This document shows positions 22,378-29,151 of a DNA stretch of 32,816 bases, in pieces. This DNA is from Thermoanaerobaculia bacterium (GTDB taxonomy: Bacteria > Acidobacteriota > Thermoanaerobaculia > UBA5066 > DATFVB01). The notes below the pieces were generated by a model, which saw only the letters and a program-made list of their open reading frames with translations, made no database searches and was not told where the DNA came from. Location of the stretch: contig DASTIQ010000149.1 of the NCBI GenBank assembly GCA_035717485.1, positions 1 to 32,816 on the forward strand. The letters run 5' to 3'. The number at the start of each line of letters is the position of its first letter. Positions within the stretch are counted from its first letter, which is position 1. Position numbers and translations under genes: made by a program.

Positions 22378-22402
22378 CGTTGCGCGGCGCGGCGCTCCGT
22401 TG

Positions 22403-22436
22403 CAGCGATCGCCGGGTCGGGGACCCGGCGTCGCTG
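22403..22436. repeat. Strong hairpin before the RNase HI gene
   Basis: GCCGGGTC/GACCCGGC (22411-22418 with 22422-22429) form an 8-bp stem with a 3-nt loop, extended past a small internal loop by CAGCGA/TCGCTG (22403-22408 with 22431-22436). No U-run follows in either direction. It could attenuate read-through from the zinc-ribbon gene, or be a processing site or dispersed repeat. Confidence 0.5.
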
Positions 22437-22473
22437 AACTCGCTCCGGAGAAAAAGGAATCGTCACGCTTCGG

Positions 22474-22499
22474 GACTCGTGACTCGCCGACTCGCGACC
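22474..22499. repeat. GACTCG-type repeats related to those at 13.7 kb
   Basis: GACTCGT, GACTCGCC and GACTCGCGACC stand in tandem. The 15 nt at 22481-22495 equal 13755-13769, and CGACTCGCGACC is the reverse complement of 13644-13655. Confidence 0.7.
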
Positions 22500-22503
22500 G
22501 TTC

Positions 22504-23226
22504 CTACGACGACGCGGCCGCGTCGTCCTGGTAGTAGAGGATTCTCTTGCAGGAGTCGCAGGTGATGACTTCGCCGCCGAGACGCAGCGCCTGGTAGAGC
22601 GCGGGCCGGAGTCGCACGTGGCAGGCCGAGCACGATCCGGCGACCGCGCGGACGACGGCGTGGCCTCCCTTGCGTTCACAGAGCCGGTAGAACTCCGCGA
22701 GCTTCTTCGGGGTGAACTTCTTTTCGATCTCGGCGGTCTGCGTCCGCGCCTCCTCGATCTCGCGGTCGATCTCGCGCTGCGTTTCGCGCCAGCCCGAAAG
22801 CTGGTTCTCGTGCTCTTCCGTCTCCCCAGGAAACTTCGCCTCCCGCTCGGCGAGCTCGGTCCGGGCGGCTTCGATCGTCTCCATGAATCCGACGACCTCG
22901 TCCTCGACTCCGCGAAGCTCCCGCTTGACCTGGTCGATCTCGTTCAACATCGCGCCGTATTCGCGGGAGTTCTTCACGGCCATCAGCTGCGCCTGGTACT
23001 TCTTCTGACGGTCCGTGAGCTCGGCGAGCTTCCCCTCCGACGCGCGGCGCGAGCGCTCGGCTTCGTCGATCGTCGCCTTGAGGTTTTCGATCGCGGTCAT
23101 CTTCTCCCGGTACTCGCGATCGACGTCGGCGAGCTCGGGGGGAAGGGTTTCGCGCTGGCGGGCCTTTGATTTCTGGAGGAGGAAGAGCTCCTGGAGCCTG
23201 ATCAGATTTTCTATTTCACCGGTCAC
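22504..23226 (-). CDS. Coiled-coil protein with C-terminal C4 zinc ribbon
   Basis: The 240-residue product has a long coiled coil over about residues 5-180 (ENLIRLQELFLLQKSKARQ, YQAQLMAVKNSREYGAMLNEIDQVKRELR) and a C-terminal zinc ribbon with CSAC and CDSC pairs (GSCSACHVRLRP, ITCDSCKRILYY). This is the zf-RING_7/CT398-like family, thought to bind nucleic acid or flagellar/secretion partners; the role is not established. The GTG at 23226 is chosen: GGAG lies 6 nt upstream, and longer frames run into a terminator and a tRNA. The gene heads the RNase HI-YggS-YggT-DivIVA run. Confidence 0.88.
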   Translation of the reverse strand: MTGEIENLIRLQELFLLQKSKARQRETLPPELADVDREYREKMTAIENLKATIDEAERSRRASEGKLAELTDRQKKYQAQLMAVKNSREYGAMLNEIDQVKRELRGVEDEVVGFMETIEAARTELAEREAKFPGETEEHENQLSGWRETQREIDREIEEARTQTAEIEKKFTPKKLAEFYRLCERKGGHAVVRAVAGSCSACHVRLRPALYQALRLGGEVITCDSCKRILYYQDDAAASS

Positions 23227-23232
23227 GCCGTC

Positions 23233-23267
23233 TCCGCGAGTGCATAAAAAAGGGGCGCACTCGTGGA
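23233..23267 (-). promoter_or_regulatory. Hairpin competing with the terminator and masking the ribosome-binding site
   Basis: TCCGCGAGTGC (23233-23243) pairs with GCACTCGTGGA (23257-23267): 11 bp with one G-U and a 13-nt loop. It uses the loop and 3' half of the terminator stem, so the two folds exclude each other, and it includes most of the GGAG ribosome-binding site of the zinc-ribbon gene. Confidence 0.5.
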
Positions 23268-23277
23268 GAGTCGCCCC
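23246..23277 (-). terminator. Intrinsic terminator between the tRNA and the zinc-ribbon gene
   Basis: On the minus strand GGGGCG-ACTC pairs with GAGT-CGCCCC (one bulge, 5-nt loop) and is followed by six Ts. It ends 20 nt before the GTG of the zinc-ribbon gene. This is the clearest intrinsic terminator in the window. Confidence 0.8.
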
Positions 23278-23355
23278 GTTTCCTCGATTTCGTCCTTGGG
23301 GACAATGTCGCGTGTTCTTGCCTGATCCACGAATCCCTTTCCCGTCTGCCGGTCC

Positions 23356-23429
23356 TGGGTCCACCCGGATTCGAACCGGGGTCTGGCCGGTTATGAGCCG
23401 GTGGCTCTGGACCGCTGAGCTATGGACCC
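23356..23429 (-). tRNA. tRNA with CAU anticodon (Met elongator or Ile2)
   Basis: The cloverleaf is complete: acceptor GGGTCCA/TGGACCC with discriminator A, D arm GCTC/GAGC, anticodon loop CTCATAA (anticodon CAT), T arm CCCGG-TTCGAAT-CCGGG. The 3' CCA is not encoded. The outermost anticodon-stem pair is an A-C mismatch and position 26 is C, both slightly unusual. CTCATAA fits both elongator Met and lysidine-modified Ile2 tRNAs, so the amino acid is not decided. TAGGAT at 23436-23441 may be its -10 box. Confidence 0.93.
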
Positions 23430-23472
23430 GTGGGGATCCTAGCCCAAGCAGGAAAATATAGCACGGAACCCG

Positions 23473-23492
23473 GGGGCCTCGCCGGAGGCCCC
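23473..23492 (-). terminator. Hairpin after the Oar-like TonB receptor gene
   Basis: GGGGCCTC (23473-23480) and GAGGCCCC (23485-23492) form a perfect 8-bp stem with a 4-nt loop, 10 nt past the stop codon. A U-rich stretch (TATATTTT) follows only after about 13 nt. Confidence 0.5.
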
Positions 23493-23502
23493 AAATGAGC
23501 GA

Positions 23503-26433
23503 TCAGAAGCTCAGTCGCACCCCGAATCGGAGTGTCCGCGGCGCCTGGATCTCGTAGATCTCGTTGGCCGTCGCCCCGCTCCCGTTGACCGCACCAGCGT
23601 TGCTCTTGGAGGCGAGGATCTGCTTCTGCAGAACGGTGTTCGAATTGAAGACGTTGAACACGTCCATCGAGAGCGTCAGGTCGGCCTTCTGGAAGAGCGG
23701 GACGATCTTCTCGAGCCGCATGTCGAGCTCGTAGAGATCCGAGTTGCGGTGGCGGGCAGGATCGCCGATGGCGACGTTCCGATTCCCGAGCTTGTCGCCC
23801 GGATTCACCCGGATGGAGTACGGGATGGGATACCCCTCGCGGCCGTACAGGTTCGCCGACGCATTGAAGTTCATCGGGAGCTGGTAGAGGCCGCTCACGT
23901 TGAAGCTCCAACGGGCGTTGATGTAGACGTACGGTCGCACGCCGGCGTCGCCGCCGAACCAGGCGAGCGAGCCGTCCTTGCAGGCCGGGCCGGTCGCCCC
24001 GCGGATGACGTTCGTCGGATCCTGGCAGGCGTTCGAGCCGACGTCCTGGTTCCAGCTCATCCACGTGAACGAGCCGTGCGCCATCCACCGGTTGGTGAGG
24101 CGCTTGGTCGCCTGGAGCTCCACGCTGTCGTACTTCGTGCCGTAGCCGGGGCGGTTCGTCTCGAGCCTGCCGAAGTTTCCGTGGTAGCCGCCGGTGACGC
24201 CGTAGACCGGATCCGACACGCCGAGGGAGTTTCCCTGCCAGTCGTAGCCTTCGACACCCGGCGAGTAGACCGAGTAGTCGGCGCTGGTCAGGCCGATGAG
24301 CGGTGTCCAGACGAAGTTCTTCCGGTCCCGATGCGTGTAGGAGAGGCCGGCCACGAACTCCGGCGAGATCTGGTGGTCGACGCCGATCGTGTATTCGTCC
24401 GTCGTGGGTGCCCGAAGGTGGCGATCGATCTGGTTGACCGAGACCTGGGCCGTCGGGTTGTTCGGGTCGACGCCGTACGCGTAGGAGAAGCCGGCGAGAT
24501 CGCCCGGGCCCGTGATCGTATGGTTGCCGGCCGCCGCGTGAGCTCTGTAGGAGTCGGAAAGGTAACAGTAGAGGTACGAGTAGCCGAGCGGGTTGTCGTA
24601 ACTGACCGTGGCCTGCCCGAGCTGGTCGGCAAAGCGCGCGTACGACGCGCGAATCAGGGTTTCCCTGTGCGCGCCGATCGCCCAGGTCAGACCGACCCGG
24701 GGCTCCCAGTTCTTCCAGCGGACTTCGGCGTCGCCGCCCGGATACGACAGCGTCGGCAGGCACGGGTTCGCTTCGGAGGGAGGCTGTTTCGAATCGCAGA
24801 GCACGTCGTTCCAGGAGCGTGCCGGGGACGTGGTCGGCAGGTTCCGGCCGTACTGTTCGTCGTAGCGCACGCCCAGATTGACCGTCAGGTTCGAGATCGT
24901 CATCGTGTCCTGCAGGAAAGCGCTTCCGTACCGGGTGTCCAGGGCGATGATGTTCGCACGAGTGAGCTTGACGATGCCAGAGTCTTCGAGCGGAATCGCC
25001 CCGCTCCCCGGCCACGTCGCGTTCGATTTCAGGTCCACTTTCCGGTAGCCGAACCCGAACTTCAGCTCGTGGCCCACGCCGCCGGTGTTGAAGAACGAAG
25101 AGAGGTTCCCGTCGACCTGGTGCTGCGGACGATAGGTCGAGTAAAAATCGTAGGAGTTCTGCCATACGCCCTGCACGTCGCGGTACATGTCCCGGTTCCC
25201 GCCCTCGGGAACGAACTTGAAGCCGCCGTCGACGTAGTCGTAGGAGATGTCCGCGACGAAGGTCGGCCCGAAGACCTGCGAGTCCTCCCCCTTCCAGATC
25301 GTCGTCGGTCCGGACTGGTCCCACGTGGTCGGCTGCGGCCGATTCGGTCCCCCGCCCCGCCCGAACTTCAACTTGTCGCCGCGGAAGTAGAAACCGGTCA
25401 TCGAGTTCGACTCGATCGGCTGGACGTTGAGCTTCCCGGAGAAGTCCTCGAGCGTCGTCTTGTCGGGCGTGCCCGACGCCTGAAGCCGGTCGATCTGGTT
25501 CCTTCCGTAGCTGCCCCAGAGCCAGGCCTTGCCGGGCCAGAGCGGTCCGCCCGCTTCGACGCCATAGTCCTGGATGTTGTCGATCCGATTCTGCGCGCTG
25601 CTCTTTCCGAGCGCCTGCTGCTGCTCGCGAAAATCGGTGCGCGTGTTGTAGGCCTCGAGCTGACGCGGCGTATCGAAGAACCGGGCGGAACCGTGCACCT
25701 CGTTCGTGCCGCGCTTGGTCACCATGTTGAGGGTCACGCCGGGCACCGCGATCGAGGGATCGCTGCCGCCGGTCGTCGCCTGCATCTCCTGGAAGGCATC
25801 GAAGTCGTAGTAGGTCGGGGACGATCCGGCCGCCGACATGTCGGTGATCGTCACGCCGTCGACGTTCCACGCATTCTGGGACGGGTCGGTACCCTTGCCG
25901 ACGTAGAGCGACTGCGCCCCACTCTCGCTGCCGCCGACGTTCTGGTTGTCGACGAGGACGCCCGGCGTCTGCTGCAGGATGACCCATGGGTCGCGAACCG
26001 TCGGGATTGACTTCAGCTCCTGCTGGCTGAAGTTGGCTCCCGCCGCCTGCTTCCTCGAATCGAGGAGCGGCGATTCCGAAGTGACCGTGACCGTCGCCTC
26101 GACGGCGGCGATCCTCATCACGATCGAAAGCTCCGTGTTCGCCCCCAGGTTGACCACCACGTTGTCGCGCTCGACCGTGGCGAAGCCGGAAAGCTCCGTC
26201 CGGAGCGAATAGAGGCAGGGAGCGAGGTTCAGGAAGCGGAAGTCGCCCTGCGTTCCGGTGGTCGTCGTCATCGGAGCGCCGCAGCCGGAGAGCGTCGCCG
26301 CGACACCCGGAAGCACGCCGTTCTGCTCATCCAGGACGCGAACGTAGAGGTTCCCCGTCGTCGCCTGTCCGGCGAGCGACGCCGCGACGCCGATCCCCAG
26401 GACGAAGATCGCGAGCCGTCGAATACGGGCCAT
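23503..26433 (-). CDS. Oar-like TonB-dependent receptor with carboxypeptidase-regulatory domain
   Basis: The 976-residue product has a signal peptide (ARIRR, hydrophobic core, cleavage near AGQA at 24). Residues 25-110 form a carboxypeptidase-regulatory-like Ig domain (VRVLDEQNGVLPGVAATLSG, LAPCLYSLRTELSGF). A plug domain follows (VTVTSESPLLDSRKQ, ELKSIPTVRDPWVILQQTPGV, WNVDGVTITDM, VTKRGTNEVHGSARFF) and then a large barrel ending RFGVRLSF. This architecture is the Oar/SusC-like type abundant in Acidobacteriota, probably importing oligomeric substrates across the outer membrane. The substrate is unknown. The ATG at 26433 has AAAGGGGG 5 nt upstream. It diverges from the kinase gene at 26584. 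Confidence 0.92.
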   Translation of the reverse strand: MARIRRLAIFVLGIGVAASLAGQATTGNLYVRVLDEQNGVLPGVAATLSGCGAPMTTTTGTQGDFRFLNLAPCLYSLRTELSGFATVERDNVVVNLGANTELSIVMRIAAVEATVTVTSESPLLDSRKQAAGANFSQQELKSIPTVRDPWVILQQTPGVLVDNQNVGGSESGAQSLYVGKGTDPSQNAWNVDGVTITDMSAAGSSPTYYDFDAFQEMQATTGGSDPSIAVPGVTLNMVTKRGTNEVHGSARFFDTPRQLEAYNTRTDFREQQQALGKSSAQNRIDNIQDYGVEAGGPLWPGKAWLWGSYGRNQIDRLQASGTPDKTTLEDFSGKLNVQPIESNSMTGFYFRGDKLKFGRGGGPNRPQPTTWDQSGPTTIWKGEDSQVFGPTFVADISYDYVDGGFKFVPEGGNRDMYRDVQGVWQNSYDFYSTYRPQHQVDGNLSSFFNTGGVGHELKFGFGYRKVDLKSNATWPGSGAIPLEDSGIVKLTRANIIALDTRYGSAFLQDTMTISNLTVNLGVRYDEQYGRNLPTTSPARSWNDVLCDSKQPPSEANPCLPTLSYPGGDAEVRWKNWEPRVGLTWAIGAHRETLIRASYARFADQLGQATVSYDNPLGYSYLYCYLSDSYRAHAAAGNHTITGPGDLAGFSYAYGVDPNNPTAQVSVNQIDRHLRAPTTDEYTIGVDHQISPEFVAGLSYTHRDRKNFVWTPLIGLTSADYSVYSPGVEGYDWQGNSLGVSDPVYGVTGGYHGNFGRLETNRPGYGTKYDSVELQATKRLTNRWMAHGSFTWMSWNQDVGSNACQDPTNVIRGATGPACKDGSLAWFGGDAGVRPYVYINARWSFNVSGLYQLPMNFNASANLYGREGYPIPYSIRVNPGDKLGNRNVAIGDPARHRNSDLYELDMRLEKIVPLFQKADLTLSMDVFNVFNSNTVLQKQILASKSNAGAVNGSGATANEIYEIQAPRTLRFGVRLSF

Positions 26434-26489
26434 GGCGGCCCCCTTTCGATTGTTGACTGCCACTGCTACGCGATTCGCCGCCCACTCGC

Positions 26490-26507
26490 ATGATCCAGAT
26501 GGATCAT
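26490..26507. promoter_or_regulatory. Palindrome in the TonB receptor/kinase divergent region
   Basis: ATGATCC (26490-26496) and GGATCAT (26501-26507) form a perfect inverted repeat with a 4-nt spacer, in the middle of the 150-nt divergent region. It looks like a dimeric operator; the regulator is unknown. Confidence 0.5.
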
Positions 26508-26547
26508 TCATTCGAAGCCGCGGGCCTGTAGCCTCGAAAGAGGTCAG

Positions 26548-26563
26548 CAATCGAGTTCGATTG
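26548..26563. promoter_or_regulatory. Second palindrome, upstream of the kinase gene
   Basis: CAATCGA (26548-26554) and TCGATTG (26557-26563) form an exact inverted repeat with a 2-nt spacer, 20 nt before the kinase ATG. A single TCGATTG half-site recurs at 26446-26452, 13 nt before the TonB receptor ATG. Confidence 0.5.
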
Positions 26564-26583
26564 TGAGCCGGGGCGAGGCGAAG

Positions 26584-29151
26584 ATGAACCTCGCAGCGGG
26601 GTGCCGTCTCGGTCCTTACGAGGTCCTCTCCCCGCTTGGCGCGGGCGGGATGGGCGAAGTGTACCGGGCGCGAGACACGCGGCTCGGGCGCGAGGTCGCC
26701 GTCAAAGTCCTCCCGGAAGATCTCGCCCGCGACCCGGAGCGGCTTCGGCGGTTCGAGGGAGAGGCCCGCGCGGCCTCCGCTCTGACCGATCCCCACATCG
26801 TGGCCGTCTACGACGTCGGCGAAGAAGACAGCGTCCACTTCTTCGCCTCCGAGCTCGTTGACGGTTCCGACCTGCGCCGCCTGATCGATGCCGGACCCGT
26901 GCCGTTGAAGAAGGCCCTCGATCTGGCCGAGCAGATCGCTTCCGGCCTCGCCGCCGCTCACGAGAAGGGAATCATCCATCGGGACCTGAAACCGGAGAAC
27001 GTCCTCATCACGAAGACGGGCATCGCCAAGATCGCGGACTTCGGCCTGGCGAAGTTGACCGAGTCGACCGCGCGAGACGTCTCCCAGCTTCCCACGACCG
27101 ACGGGCACCAGACGACGGCGGGCGTCGTCATGGGCACGGTCGCGTATATGTCGCCGGAGCAGGCTCAGGGCAAGGCCGTCGACTTCCGCACCGACCAGTT
27201 CTCGTTCGGGACCGTCCTCTACGAGATGCTGACCGGAAGACGGCCGTTCGCCGGCGCTTCCCCTCCCGAAACGCTGACCGCCGTCATCCGCGAGGAGCCC
27301 GAGCCGCTCGAGAAGGCCGCGCCGGCCGTTCCCGCTCCCGTCCGCTGGATCGTCGAGCGGTGCCTCGCCAAGGATTCCGCCGAACGATTTTCTTCGACGA
27401 GCGACCTCGCCAAGGAGCTGCAGGACCTGCGATCCCATCTTTCCGAGGCGATCCGCGCCCCGGCCGTCGCCCCCGCCGAAACGCGCCGGTCCCGTCGTCG
27501 CCTGCCGTTGCCGGCGGCCGTCGCTCTGGCGGCGGCAAGCGTCGGCGCCGGTTATTTCGCCGCCGGCCGGCGCACCTCGAATGCGCCGCCGTCGTTCCGC
27601 GCTCTCACGTTTCGACGGGGCACGATCACGGGGGCCCGATTCGGACCGGACGGCAAGAGCGTGTATTACAGCGCGGCCTACGGCAGCGAACCGTCGCGGG
27701 TCTTCGTCACGCGGATCGACGGCACCGAGTCGGCACCGCTCGACCTTCCGCCCGCGATCCTGCTCTCGGTCTCGCAGAAGAACGAGCTCGCGGTGCTGTT
27801 GACGAACGAACGCAACCCGCACAACTCGCACGGAACGCTCGCCCGCGTCGCGGCGCTGGGGGGCACGCCGCGGCCCCTCGCGACCGACGCGATCGACGCC
27901 GACTGGGCTCCCGACGGGGAGCAGATGCTCCTCAGCCGCGGCGCGTCCCAGATCGAGTTTCCCCTCGGACATCCGCTGGCGCTGCGGGGTCAGGACCCGC
28001 GCTTCTCCCCCGCGGGCGATCACATCGCCTTCGCCGGTCGCGACGAGCGCGGCGCGCAGGTCGAACAGATCACCGACGTCGGCGGCAAGATCGTCACTTC
28101 GCATCCGATCGAATGGCAGTTCGGCAAAGCCTGGACGCCCGACGGGAAGGAGCTCTGGTTCACCGGCTCGGAGAGCGGAGCGGGCTACGACCGCGCCCTC
28201 TACGCGCTCTCTCTGACCGGCAAGCTGCGCCTGGTCCTGCGGGCACCGGTGGCGCTGACCGTGTGGGACGTCGGCTCCGATCGCCGTGCGCTCCTTTCCC
28301 CGGGCGCCGCCTGGCTCGGAATCGCTGCCGGCCGGGCCGGTTCGCCGAAAGAGCAGCCACTCGATCTTCTGGGGCGAACCTTTCCCATCGCCCTCTCGGC
28401 GGACGGCCGGTGGGTCCTGGCGTGGGAGCGTCGCGAGGTGGGAGGGGGCGCCTACCTGCGGTCGACGGACGGCGCCCAGACCCTGCACCTCGGAAGCGAC
28501 GAACCGCTCGGGCTGTCCCCCGACGGAGCCTGGGTGCTCACGAGCAGCAAAGCGGATCCGCTCCGGCTGATCCCGATCGGGCCCGGCCTGCCGCGGCAGA
28601 TCCCGACGTCGGGCCTCGGGCGGCCGCCGGGCGGCGCGATCGCCGGATCGGCTCGGTGGTCCCGCGACGGACGCCGGCTCTTCCTGTCGCAGCGCGATCC
28701 GGCCGCGGGCGCGACACCGGACTCTCGCATCTACGTGCGCGACGGCGACCGGCCGTGGCGACCGATCACGCCGGGGGGGATCGCGGGTCGCTTCGCCGTC
28801 TCCCCGGACGGCCGGAAGCTGGCGATCCGGGACGGTTCCGGTGTCCTCACCGTTTACCCCGTCGACGGCGGTGCTTCGGTCTCGTTCGCCGGGGAGACCG
28901 GAACTCCGATTCTTTGGAGTCCGGACGGCCGCTGGCTCTACCTCCAGACGTCGACGCTCGCCCTCGCGTCACGGGTGTACCGCCGCGAGATCGCGACCGG
29001 ACGCGTCGAACCCTGGAACGAGGTTTCTCCCGCAGATCTGACCGGAGTGAGCATGATCGGAGAGGTGCTGCTGAGCGACGATGCGCAGTCGTACGTCTAT
29101 CGGTACGCTCGGCTGTCGAACGAGCTCTACCTCGCCGAGGGGCTGCGATGA
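26584..29151 (+). CDS. Transmembrane Ser/Thr protein kinase with TolB-like propeller
   Basis: The 855-residue product has an N-terminal Hanks-type kinase: glycine loop LGAGGMGEVYRARD (18-31), K41 in VAVKVL, catalytic loop IHRDLKPENV (131-140), DFG (152-154), GTVAYMSPEQ (184-193) and DQFSFGTVLYEMLTG. All catalytic residues are present. A single membrane span (about 307-327) separates it from a 530-residue C-terminal propeller with repeated SPDGRKLAI/SPDGRWLYL motifs of the TolB/WD40-like type, which would face the periplasm as a sensor. ATG 26584 has GAGG 5 nt upstream; an earlier GTG at 26563 lacks a site. Its stop overlaps the next kinase gene as ATGA. Confidence 0.93.
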   Translation: MNLAAGCRLGPYEVLSPLGAGGMGEVYRARDTRLGREVAVKVLPEDLARDPERLRRFEGEARAASALTDPHIVAVYDVGEEDSVHFFASELVDGSDLRRLIDAGPVPLKKALDLAEQIASGLAAAHEKGIIHRDLKPENVLITKTGIAKIADFGLAKLTESTARDVSQLPTTDGHQTTAGVVMGTVAYMSPEQAQGKAVDFRTDQFSFGTVLYEMLTGRRPFAGASPPETLTAVIREEPEPLEKAAPAVPAPVRWIVERCLAKDSAERFSSTSDLAKELQDLRSHLSEAIRAPAVAPAETRRSRRRLPLPAAVALAAASVGAGYFAAGRRTSNAPPSFRALTFRRGTITGARFGPDGKSVYYSAAYGSEPSRVFVTRIDGTESAPLDLPPAILLSVSQKNELAVLLTNERNPHNSHGTLARVAALGGTPRPLATDAIDADWAPDGEQMLLSRGASQIEFPLGHPLALRGQDPRFSPAGDHIAFAGRDERGAQVEQITDVGGKIVTSHPIEWQFGKAWTPDGKELWFTGSESGAGYDRALYALSLTGKLRLVLRAPVALTVWDVGSDRRALLSPGAAWLGIAAGRAGSPKEQPLDLLGRTFPIALSADGRWVLAWERREVGGGAYLRSTDGAQTLHLGSDEPLGLSPDGAWVLTSSKADPLRLIPIGPGLPRQIPTSGLGRPPGGAIAGSARWSRDGRRLFLSQRDPAAGATPDSRIYVRDGDRPWRPITPGGIAGRFAVSPDGRKLAIRDGSGVLTVYPVDGGASVSFAGETGTPILWSPDGRWLYLQTSTLALASRVYRREIATGRVEPWNEVSPADLTGVSMIGEVLLSDDAQSYVYRYARLSNELYLAEGLR

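Noticed and set aside
22504-23364. Longer zinc-ribbon protein starting at 23364
   Set aside because: The extension would translate through the intrinsic terminator and into the tRNA; GTG 23226 has a ribosome-binding site.
26563-29151. Kinase start at GTG 26563
   Set aside because: It falls at the end of a palindrome and lacks a ribosome-binding site, while ATG 26584 has GAGG at good spacing and begins just before the kinase domain.
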